DNA from: M3007 sp964481485
Lineage (GTDB): Bacteria; Bacteroidota; Bacteroidia; Chitinophagales; Saprospiraceae
NCBI GenBank assembly: GCA_964481485.1
Contig: CAYZVM010000178.1
Span: 1 to 12,749, forward strand
DNA length: 12,749 nt
Direction of reading: 5' to 3'
Positions 7,066 through 12,749 of this stretch are shown here, piece after piece. Made by a program: the position numbers and the translations under genes. The notes under the pieces were generated by a model. The model saw only the letters and a list, made by a program, of their open reading frames with translations, was not told the DNA's origin and searched no databases. Position 1 is the stretch's first letter, and each line of letters starts with the position of its first letter.

Positions 7066-8370
7066 ATGCAAATTCTTTTTCCCGATTTTTTGAAAAAAAC
7101 GTTCCTCGCGGCAATCTTGCTCCTTTTTGCAAAAGTCATTTCCGCTCAAACCACCTACCTCCATTGTGGCCGCCTTTTGCCTATCAATGGTGAACCGCAA
7201 ACGACAGTCACGCTCGTGGTGGAAGGCAACAAAATCGCCCGCATCGAAAAAGGCTACGCTGCCGCACCTGCAGGCGCAGAAGTGATTGATTTAAAAAACA
7301 AAACCGTGTTGCCGGGGCTGATTGACTGCCATGTGCACCTCGAATTTGAACAAAGCCGCACTTCTTACACCGAACGTTACACCCAAAACGAAGCCGACAT
7401 CGCCCTCCGCGCCGCCGTTTATGCCAAACGCACCCTCCATGCCGGGTTTACCACCGTGCGCGACCTCGGCGGTTCCGGTGCCAATATCGCCCTGCGCAAC
7501 GCCATCAACACTGGCTGGGCGGAAGGGCCGCGCATCATCACCGTGGGAAAAGCACTCAGCATCACGGGCGGCCATGGCGACCCGACCACCGGGGCCAGAC
7601 ATGATTTGTTCGACCCGCCGCCGGGCGCCGAAGAAGGTGTCGCCGACGGCCCCGATGCCTGCCGCACCGCCGTGCGCAACCAAATAAAACGCGGTGCCGA
7701 CTGCATCAAGGTTTGCGCCACAGGCGGCGTGCTTTCACTCGCCCGCGACGGCAAACTTCCCCATTACGCTGAAGACGAACTGGTTACGATTGTAAAAACC
7801 GCCCGCGACCTCGGCGTGGATGTGGCTGCCCACGCGCACGGCGACGAGGGAATGCGCCGCGCCGTGGAGGCGGGCGTTACCACCATCGAACACGGCACCT
7901 TCATGAGCGAAGCCACCATGGACGCGATGATAAAACACGGCACTTGGTACGTACCCACAGTCACCGCCGGAAAAGCCGTGAGCGACAGCGCACAATTTTC
8001 TAAAGGCTTTTTCCCCGAGGTCGTGCGGGTGAAAGCATTGAACATCGGCCCACAAATCCAAGAGACGCTCGGAAAAGCCTACCGAAAAGGTGTAAAAATT
8101 GCTTTCGGTACAGATTCGGGTGTGTACCCGCACGGCAAAAACGCACTTGAATTCATCTATATGTCCGAGGCCGGAATGAAAAATACCGACATCCTCCGCT
8201 CGGCCACGCTCGACGCAGCCACCATGTTGCGGATGCAGGACAAAATCGGCACCCTCGAAGTTGGGAAAATGGCCGACATCGTGGCTGTGGACGGCAATCC
8301 GCTCGACGACATCAAAGCAATGTTGAAAATCACATTTGTCATGAAAGACGGGAAAGTAGCCCGCCAATAG
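7066..8370 (+). CDS. Exported metal-dependent amidohydrolase (imidazolonepropionase/prolidase-like)
   Basis: A 434-residue member of the amidohydrolase superfamily with a binuclear-metal type site. Seen in order: signal peptide 1-27 (hydrophobic LAAILLLFAKV, cleavage at ISA|Q); beta-sandwich strands; GLIDCHVHLEF with metal ligands His89 and His91; 'DCIKVCATGGV' with Lys215, the bridging (carboxylated) lysine; 'VDVAAHAHG' with His256/His258; 'TIEHGTF' with His276; 'IAFGTDSGV' with catalytic Asp350; and the final 'GKMADIVAVDGNPLDD' strand. All metal residues are present, so it should be active. Relatives cleave Xaa-Pro or Xaa-Lys/Arg dipeptides or cyclic amides; the substrate here is unknown. 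The frame is open to ATG 6991, but ATG 7066 directly precedes the signal peptide and is preferred. The SUMF1-like gene follows 32 bp later, possibly co-transcribed. Confidence 0.88.
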   Translation: MQILFPDFLKKTFLAAILLLFAKVISAQTTYLHCGRLLPINGEPQTTVTLVVEGNKIARIEKGYAAAPAGAEVIDLKNKTVLPGLIDCHVHLEFEQSRTSYTERYTQNEADIALRAAVYAKRTLHAGFTTVRDLGGSGANIALRNAINTGWAEGPRIITVGKALSITGGHGDPTTGARHDLFDPPPGAEEGVADGPDACRTAVRNQIKRGADCIKVCATGGVLSLARDGKLPHYAEDELVTIVKTARDLGVDVAAHAHGDEGMRRAVEAGVTTIEHGTFMSEATMDAMIKHGTWYVPTVTAGKAVSDSAQFSKGFFPEVVRVKALNIGPQIQETLGKAYRKGVKIAFGTDSGVYPHGKNALEFIYMSEAGMKNTDILRSATLDAATMLRMQDKIGTLEVGKMADIVAVDGNPLDDIKAMLKITFVMKDGKVARQ

Positions 8371-8402
8371 CATAGCCTGACACTAAGTTTTTTCCGATAC
8401 CG

Positions 8403-9293
8403 ATGAAAAAATTGTCGTCATTTTTTGTCTCAATCGCTTGCTGCTCAATTGTTTTGGTCGGGCAGCCGGAAATGATTTTGGTCAAAGGCGGCACTTTTTT
8501 CATGGGCGACACCATCCGCGATGCCGATGAACGGCCTATTCACCGGGTCATGTTGAGCAGTTTTTATATGGCAAAAACGGAGACGACGGTGGCGCAATTC
8601 AAAGCCTTCGCCGACGCGACGGGATACCTGACTGATGCCGAAACTGGCGAGGGTAGTTACATCTGGGATTCGTTGGGTTGGCACAAGCGCGATGGTGTCA
8701 ATTGGCGGCACAACGAACGCGGGCAATTGTTGCCATCCACTGAATATCAACGCGCTGTGACACACATCACTTGGTACGACGCGGCGCAATATTCCAATTG
8801 GCTCAGCAAAAAAAACGGCTTGCAAAAAGTCTATGATTTTCAAAAAGATACGTTGGCCATTGACCTCTCTGCCAATGGTTACCGTCTGCCCACCGAGGCT
8901 GAATGGGAATATGCCGCTCGCGGTGGTCACTACCTCCAGAAAGACCGAGCGGAAAATCTTTACGCTGGCGAGGGCAACATTGGCGCATTGGGCTGGTATT
9001 CGGGCAATGCCAATCGGCACGTCCACGCGGTCGGCCTGAAACGCCCAAACGCACTCGGCATCTACGACCTCACCGGCAACGCGTGGGAGTGGTGCCAAGA
9101 TTGGTACGACAAAAATTATTACGCCAAAACCCACAACGCCGAAAACCCGCCCGGCCCGACTTTTGGCGAATACCGCTCTCTGCGCGGCGGCGCTTGGAAC
9201 AACAGCGGCAAACATTGCCGGGTCGCCAGCCGCAGCAGCCGCTACCCCGATTTTCGGGATGGGAGTGTGGGGTTTCGGGTGGTAAGGCGTTGA
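8403..9293 (+). CDS. Exported SUMF1/FGE-fold protein lacking the FGE cysteine pair
   Basis: A 296-residue protein consisting of a signal sequence (about 1-20, with Cys13 and Cys14 that might instead offer a weak lipobox) and a full SUMF1 (formylglycine-generating-enzyme-like) domain starting at 'MILVKGGTFFMGD'. Family motifs: 'MAKTETTVAQFKAF' (56-69), 'VTHITWYDAAQYSNWLS' (119-135), 'YRLPTEAEWEYAARGG' (160-175), 'LGIYDLTGNAWEWCQDWY' (218-235), 'SLRGGAWNN' (259-267) and 'GSVGFRVVRR' at the C-terminus. True FGEs have two close active-site cysteines after the GGSY motif; here this stretch reads NNSGKHCR with one cysteine (C272), the form usual in non-FGE relatives. So a sulfatase-activating role is unlikely and no sulfatase gene is nearby. 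Function is unknown; it may share an operon with the amidohydrolase. Confidence 0.85.
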   Translation: MKKLSSFFVSIACCSIVLVGQPEMILVKGGTFFMGDTIRDADERPIHRVMLSSFYMAKTETTVAQFKAFADATGYLTDAETGEGSYIWDSLGWHKRDGVNWRHNERGQLLPSTEYQRAVTHITWYDAAQYSNWLSKKNGLQKVYDFQKDTLAIDLSANGYRLPTEAEWEYAARGGHYLQKDRAENLYAGEGNIGALGWYSGNANRHVHAVGLKRPNALGIYDLTGNAWEWCQDWYDKNYYAKTHNAENPPGPTFGEYRSLRGGAWNNSGKHCRVASRSSRYPDFRDGSVGFRVVRR

Positions 9294-9308
9294 AATTTTT
9301 TTAGACAA

Positions 9309-9325
9309 GATGAACACAGTTCATC
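9309..9325. repeat. Short perfect hairpin at cassette left flank
   Basis: GATGAAC at 9309-9315 and GTTCATC at 9319-9325 form a 7-bp stem with a 3-nt loop, 15 bp after the SUMF1-like stop. No T-run follows on the plus strand; on the minus strand the stem is followed by TTGTC and then a short A-run, so terminator function is doubtful. Confidence 0.35.
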
Positions 9326-9347
9326 CGCAAGAGAAAAGAGATATTTT

Positions 9348-9434
9348 TCAGGTTCTTTGAAATTTGAGGTAGTATTCATTGTCAAAGTCCTGCATTGATT
9401 TGGCGGCGGCGAAAAAACACACTATCTCAAAACC
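9348..9434 (-). pseudogene. Possible 3' remnant of a host gene at the cassette edge
   Basis: Just after the TetR stop, in a different minus-strand frame, an open stretch ends at TGA (9348-9350). Its last part reads AAAKSMQDFDNEYYLKFQRT, with host-like GC-rich codons (three GCC in a row, GAC) that contrast with the AT-rich tetR beside it. It overlaps the end of tetR and has no start of its own except ATG at 9395 (15 residues). It may be the tail of a gene whose front was lost when the AT-rich cassette arrived. I do not recognise the family, and a chance open stretch is possible. Confidence 0.22.
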
Positions 9435-10093
9435 TTAAACAAAAAATCCTCCAAAAACTGGCTTGTGAACTCTTGCTTGTTTGTTGGAGTGGCATCTGTT
9501 AATCTGGGCAAATAGGTACTAAAATATTGCTGATGGTGCGATGTTTCTATCAATGTGGTACTTAAAGACCTTGGGTATTTATACGCTGGGTTATACTCTG
9601 AAATAACATCTGCAATTTTTGCACACAAATCTTTGTAGGGCTTAAAAACTTCGCCCTTATTTATTTCCGACACCTCTTTGACCAAATAAACTTTACTGCC
9701 TTCGGTTAATACTATTTGGTTCAGATACTTTTTGTTATAATCAAATTTACCTGAACTTTCAGGCAATTCATGGGTAAGCAACTCTACAATCAGTCTTAAC
9801 TTTTCTTTTTTATCGGCTACATTTTGCAATTTAAGCATGACCAAAAATTCCATGTAGCACCAGTACCAATTAAGGATGTAGAGCAATAAACGGTGCTTGT
9901 TTTCAAAATACCTGTAAATGGTAGCCTCTGTACTGTTGATTTCCACAGCCAGTTTTTTGAAGGTAAATAGTTCGAAGCCCAATTGGTAAATTAGGTCTAT
10001 CGCATTTTTTACGATTTGTTTTCCGACCTCGCTACTTTCCGGGTTTCGCAAAAATATCTTTTCGTTTATCTTAAATGTTACTTGGAAATCCAT
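9422..10093 (-). CDS. TetR/AcrR-family transcriptional regulator
   Basis: A 223-residue one-domain repressor. The N-terminal helix-turn-helix is clear: 'QIVKNAIDLIYQLGFELFTFKKLAVEINSTEATIYRYFENKHRLLLYIL' covers helix 1, 'FTFKKLA' leads to the helix-turn-helix, and 'ATIYRYFENKHRLL' is the diagnostic recognition helix end. The remaining 150 residues form the helical ligand/dimer domain and are unlike anything I can name. The frame is open to a TTG at 10144, but a perfect TACCTTTG promoter element lies inside that extension, and ATG 10093 puts the helix-turn-helix at the usual distance from the start. The gene is strongly AT-rich compared with the flanking host genes. It diverges from the SulP gene across 151 bp, so it most likely controls that promoter and its own. 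Confidence 0.86.
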   Translation of the reverse strand: MDFQVTFKINEKIFLRNPESSEVGKQIVKNAIDLIYQLGFELFTFKKLAVEINSTEATIYRYFENKHRLLLYILNWYWCYMEFLVMLKLQNVADKKEKLRLIVELLTHELPESSGKFDYNKKYLNQIVLTEGSKVYLVKEVSEINKGEVFKPYKDLCAKIADVISEYNPAYKYPRSLSTTLIETSHHQQYFSTYLPRLTDATPTNKQEFTSQFLEDFLFKVLR

Positions 10094-10110
10094 ATCAAAA
10101 GACGTTTGCA

Positions 10111-10118
10111 CAAAGGTA
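10111..10118 (-). promoter_or_regulatory. Candidate -7 element of tetR promoter
   Basis: The minus strand reads TACCTTTG, an exact match to the Bacteroidota -7 consensus TAnnTTTG, 17 bases before the tetR ATG at 10093. A TTG about 23 bp upstream (10142-10144) could be the -33 element at slightly long spacing. The leader would be only about a dozen bases. Confidence 0.5.
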
Positions 10119-10157
10119 AGCAATTTAAGCGCCAAAAGTAGCAATAGTTCTTTTTGC

Positions 10158-10206
10158 GGTATTTTTACAACTTTATTTGATAGTAATACTATTATTCAAA
10201 AATACC
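10158..10206. promoter_or_regulatory. Dyad-symmetric candidate TetR operator
   Basis: Between the divergent promoters lie two almost concentric perfect inverted repeats: GGTATTTTT (10158-10166) with AAAAATACC (10198-10206), and, inside, ATAGTA (10180-10185) with TACTAT (10187-10192) around a single A. TTTGA (10176-10180) and TCAAA (10196-10200) add further symmetry. The inner dyad lies where the -33 contact of the sulP promoter should be, the normal position for repression. Binding by the adjacent TetR is inferred from position; AT-rich DNA gives such repeats easily. Confidence 0.42.
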
Positions 10207-10210
10207 TTAC

Positions 10211-10218
10211 TACCTTTG
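10211..10218 (+). promoter_or_regulatory. Candidate -7 element of sulP promoter
   Basis: TACCTTTG matches TAnnTTTG exactly and is followed by CC, giving a leader of about 20 bases before the ATG at 10245. No clear TTTG lies 19-21 bp upstream; that position is held by the palindrome centred at 10186, which suggests a weak or regulated promoter. Confidence 0.5.
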
Positions 10219-10244
10219 CCGAACAAAAATTAAAATCTGCAAGG

Positions 10245-11795
10245 ATGAAAAATTATTTTACTGAAATAAAGCACGACCTGCCAGCAAGTATTGTCGTGTT
10301 TTTCGTCGCCGTCCCCCTATGTTTGGGCATCGCATTGGCATCGGGCGCACCTTTGTTTTCGGGCATCATTGCGGGTATCATTGGTGGCATTGTGGTTGGG
10401 GTTGCCAGCGGTTCGCCGCTGGGCGTAAGTGGTCCGGCAGCAGGTCTTGCCGTAATCGTATTGACTTCCATTGCTACGCTTGGAGGTTCATGGGAGGCGT
10501 TTTTGCTTGCGGTGGTTTTGGCGGGCATCATACAACTCGTTTTGGGATACGCCAAGGCGGGCTTTATTGCCTACTTTTTTCCTTCATCGGTCATCAAAGG
10601 CATGCTGACAGGCATCGGGCTGTTAATCATCTTAAAACAGATTCCGCACGCGCTGGGCTGGGACAAGGACACTGAAGGCGATGTTGCGTTTTTACAAAGA
10701 GACGGCGAAAACACCTTTTCCGAAATCTTTAAGGCGTTGGAGTTTATGACACCCGGGGCTTTGCTAATCGCAGCCATTTCACTGGGCATACTTATACTTT
10801 GGGATAAAGTTTTGTCCCAAAAACACAAAATCTTTGGTATGCTCAACGGACCGCTCGTTGTGGTGGTCTTGGGCATTGTGATGAATTACCTCTACCAAAA
10901 CGGCACGTTGGATTTTAGTTTGGCTGCCGATCAGGTGGTGAACATCCCTGTTCCCGAAAATTTGGCTGGTTTTTTCGCTCAATTTACTTTGCCCGATTTT
11001 TCGGCAATCACAAATTGGCAGGTTTGGAAAATCGCTTTTGTTTTGGCCATTGTAGCAAGCCTGGAAACCTTGCTTTGTGTGGAAGCCACCGACAAACTTG
11101 ACCCCTACAAGCGGGTCACACCAACCAACAGAGAATTAAAAGCACAAGGTCTGGGCAACGTGCTTTCGGGTTTGATCGGCGGTCTGCCTGTCACCCAAGT
11201 AATTGTTCGCAGTTCGGCAAATATTTCTTTTGGTGGCAGAACAAAAATTTCCGCCATCCTGCACGGCGTTTTTTTATTGATAAGTGCTTTGACGATAGCA
11301 AGCATTTTGAACATGATACCATTGGCAAGTTTGGCTGCCATACTTTTAATGGTGGGCTACAAATTGGCAAAGCCCGCACTTTTCAAGCAGATGTACAAAT
11401 TGGGATGGGAACAGTTCGTTCCTTTTGCGGTCACGGTCATTGTGATATTACTGACCGACCTATTGACCGGCATAACTGCCGGAATGATTATGGGCGGTTT
11501 TTATGCCTTGCGACGCAGTTATCGCAATTCGCACTATATGAAAGAAGCAATGACTACCGAAAATGGAGTAAATACCTACCACCTTGTTTTGGCAGAGGAA
11601 GTATCGTTTTTCAATAAAGCAAGCGTGGTAAGGGAACTGGAAGAGATTCCCGAAAACTCGAAAGTGATTATTGACTGCACCAATTCAAAATCTATTGATT
11701 ATGATGTGGTCGAGTTGATTAAAAACTATGAGAGCAATGCGAAACCCAAAAATATTGTTGTTGAAAAAATCAATTTTATTGAACCTGTCGCATAA
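10245..11795 (+). CDS. SulP family anion (probable bicarbonate) transporter with short STAS domain
   Basis: A 516-residue inner-membrane SulP/SLC26 transporter. The N-terminus 'KHDLPASIVVFFVAVPLCLGIALASGAPLFSG' and 'ASGSPLGVSGPAAGLAV' (about 55-69) are the family's first helices and substrate-site region. 'ASLETLLCVEATDKLDP' and 'RELKAQGLGNVLSGLIGGLPVTQVIVRSSANISFGGRTK' (about 268-332) form the other conserved core. Many hydrophobic helices run to about residue 430. A reduced STAS domain closes the protein ('KVIIDCTNSKSIDYDVVELIKNY'). SulP proteins carry sulfate, bicarbonate or other anions; bicarbonate is preferred here because a beta-carbonic anhydrase follows in the same direction. Composition is AT-richer than the host genes on either side. 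The divergent TetR gene is the likely regulator. Confidence 0.9.
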   Translation: MKNYFTEIKHDLPASIVVFFVAVPLCLGIALASGAPLFSGIIAGIIGGIVVGVASGSPLGVSGPAAGLAVIVLTSIATLGGSWEAFLLAVVLAGIIQLVLGYAKAGFIAYFFPSSVIKGMLTGIGLLIILKQIPHALGWDKDTEGDVAFLQRDGENTFSEIFKALEFMTPGALLIAAISLGILILWDKVLSQKHKIFGMLNGPLVVVVLGIVMNYLYQNGTLDFSLAADQVVNIPVPENLAGFFAQFTLPDFSAITNWQVWKIAFVLAIVASLETLLCVEATDKLDPYKRVTPTNRELKAQGLGNVLSGLIGGLPVTQVIVRSSANISFGGRTKISAILHGVFLLISALTIASILNMIPLASLAAILLMVGYKLAKPALFKQMYKLGWEQFVPFAVTVIVILLTDLLTGITAGMIMGGFYALRRSYRNSHYMKEAMTTENGVNTYHLVLAEEVSFFNKASVVRELEEIPENSKVIIDCTNSKSIDYDVVELIKNYESNAKPKNIVVEKINFIEPVA

Positions 11796-11805
11796 ATACG
11801 GAAGT

Positions 11806-11829
11806 ACCATTTTTTGAATGGTGAACCAT
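11806..11829. repeat. Overlapping alternative inverted repeats between sulP and carbonic anhydrase genes
   Basis: ACCATT (11806-11811) can pair with AATGGT (11817-11822) over a 5-nt loop; the same right arm, ATGGT (11818-11822), is also the mirror of ACCAT (11825-11829). These are mutually exclusive pairings at the start of the 116-bp gap between the two genes, 11 bases after the SulP stop. This could be a processing or attenuation site or a protein-binding palindrome; stems are short. Confidence 0.3.
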
Positions 11830-11911
11830 ACAAAAACAAGTGTTTCAGCACTCAAAAAGCGGCACTTCTTGAACACAAATTTTCATTCACAATCATTAAA
11901 AAAATAAATAT

Positions 11912-12547
11912 ATGAAGACCTTGACTAAGGAAATGCAAGACGCAATCACACCTTCTATTGCGTTGGGATTGTTAAAGGAAGGGAACAAAAGGTTTGTCAA
12001 CAACTTGAAAGTGAACCGAAATCTATTGCAACAGGCAAACGAAACGTCGGACGGTCAACATCCTTTTGCGATCATCCTGAGTTGCATTGACAGCAGGACT
12101 TCCGCCGAACTGATTTTTGACCAAGGATTGGGCGATATTTTTAGCGTCCGCATTGCTGGGAATATCATCAACGAAGATATTTTGGGCAGCATGGAATTTG
12201 CCTGCAAAGTTGCCGGTTCAAAAATCATTGTCGTATTGGGCCATACTAAGTGCGGTGCGGTAAAAGGGGCTTGCGACCATGTGGAAATGGGCAACCTGAC
12301 GGCTTTGCTTACCAAAATAAGACCAGCCGTTGAAGATGAACTGACCACCACCGAAAACCGCAATTCAAGCAACGGAGAGTTTGTTGAAAAAGTGACGGCC
12401 ATCAATGTAAAACGAACCGTTAAAAACATTGTGGAGCGTAGCCCGATTCTAAAAGAGATGATAGAAAAAGGAGAGATTGGGCTTGTTGGAGGCATCCACG
12501 ACATTACCACGGGCGAGGTGACATTTTATCACGATTCGCTACAGTAA
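11912..12547 (+). CDS. can: Beta-class carbonic anhydrase
   Basis: A 211-residue cytosolic beta-carbonic anhydrase, interconverting CO2 and bicarbonate. 'ILSCIDSRTSAELIFDQGLGDIFSVRIAGNII' has zinc ligand Cys58 and the Asp60-Arg62 dyad; 'VVLGHTKCGAVKGA' has zinc ligands His111 and Cys114. All catalytic residues are present and the length is normal. There is no signal peptide. The end 'IGLVGGIHDITTGEVTFYH' is the usual last strand. It follows SulP by 116 bp in the same direction; together they would import bicarbonate and equilibrate it with CO2 for carboxylases or pH control. A separate promoter in the AT-rich gap is possible but not evident. Gene symbol is by family (can/cynT type), not by orthology. 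Confidence 0.93.
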   Translation: MKTLTKEMQDAITPSIALGLLKEGNKRFVNNLKVNRNLLQQANETSDGQHPFAIILSCIDSRTSAELIFDQGLGDIFSVRIAGNIINEDILGSMEFACKVAGSKIIVVLGHTKCGAVKGACDHVEMGNLTALLTKIRPAVEDELTTTENRNSSNGEFVEKVTAINVKRTVKNIVERSPILKEMIEKGEIGLVGGIHDITTGEVTFYHDSLQ

Positions 12548-12614
12548 ATCCCGCATCAATTAATGGATTGTAAACAGCACATACGGCGGATTCAAGTTTC
12601 AAAATTTACTCAGC

Positions 12615-12749
12615 ATGAAAACCTGTAATTGGGGCATCATCGGGCCCGGAAAAATCGCCCGGAAATTTGCCGACGACTTGAAGTTGTTGCCCAATGCCCG
12701 CCTTCACGCCGTGGCCTCCACCTCGCTCGAACGCGCCCAAGCCTTCGCC
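12615..12749 (+). CDS. Gfo/Idh/MocA-family oxidoreductase, N-terminal fragment (cut by window end)
   Basis: The last 135 bases encode 45 residues beginning MKTCNWGIIGPGKIARKFADDL and continuing 'LPNARLHAVASTSLERAQAFA'. 'WGIIGPGKIA' is the Rossmann glycine motif of Gfo/Idh/MocA dehydrogenases ('GIIGtGkIa'), and 'AVASTSLERAQAFA' matches the second strand and helix ('aVasR..e.A..fA'). Such enzymes oxidise sugars or cyclitols with NAD(P). The ATG at 12615 is the evident start. Codon use is GC-rich again, so the AT-rich cassette ends before this gene. The substrate cannot be told from the fragment. Confidence 0.82.
   Translation, partial: MKTCNWGIIGPGKIARKFADDLKLLPNARLHAVASTSLERAQAFA

Noticed and set aside
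10094..10144. 17-residue N-terminal extension of TetR from a TTG start
   Set aside because: The stretch contains an exact TAnnTTTG promoter element and is not needed for the TetR helix-turn-helix; ATG 10093 fits better.
9294..12614. Transposon or integrative element carrying the TetR-SulP-CA unit
   Set aside because: I found no transposase, integrase, terminal inverted repeat or flanking direct repeat; transfer is inferred from composition only.

Overview
The window looks like a chromosomal segment of a Bacteroidota bacterium, probably a glider of the Saprospiria/Chitinophagia type. Evidence seen in the sequence: a GldB-family gliding lipoprotein, a BatD-family protein, a PorT-like outer-membrane barrel, exported proteins with Bacteroidota-style signal peptides (cleaved before Gln), and TAnnTTTG-type -7 promoter elements in place of E. 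coli -10 boxes. No RNA gene, insertion sequence or CRISPR array was found.

Layout. (1) 1-2284, plus strand: the 3' part of a MATE exporter, a small Cys-rich lipoprotein, a dihydroneopterin aldolase (FolB) fused to a cysteine-rich CWC-like domain, and an ArsR-family regulator. Two 9-bp-period repeats fill the gaps after the first two genes. (2) A clear bidirectional terminator at 2288-2325 separates ArsR from a convergent outer-membrane beta-barrel gene (2357-3100, minus). Divergent from the barrel come GldB (3219-4268) and a BatD protein without its usual Bat partners (4347-6101). (3) A GT2-like glycosyltransferase (6106-6987, minus) converges on BatD with a 4-bp gap and diverges from an exported amidohydrolase (7066-8370), which is followed by an exported SUMF1-fold protein lacking the FGE cysteine pair (8403-9293).

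(4) 9348-12547 is visibly AT-richer than the flanks (for example 21/60 G+C at 9661-9720 against 34/60 at 7681-7740). It holds a TetR regulator divergent from a SulP anion transporter and a beta-carbonic anhydrase. The 151-bp divergent gap carries a perfect TAnnTTTG element in each direction, with dyad symmetry between them. This reads as a self-contained, probably acquired, bicarbonate/CO2 handling cassette under local TetR control. A short host-like coding remnant lies at its left edge. (5) From 12615 the sequence returns to GC-rich coding with the start of a Gfo/Idh/MocA oxidoreductase, cut by the window end.

I did not find a clearly new multi-gene system. The most notable items are the regulated SulP-carbonic anhydrase cassette, the FolB-CWC fusion, and the shared nonamer repeats in the first two intergenic gaps.
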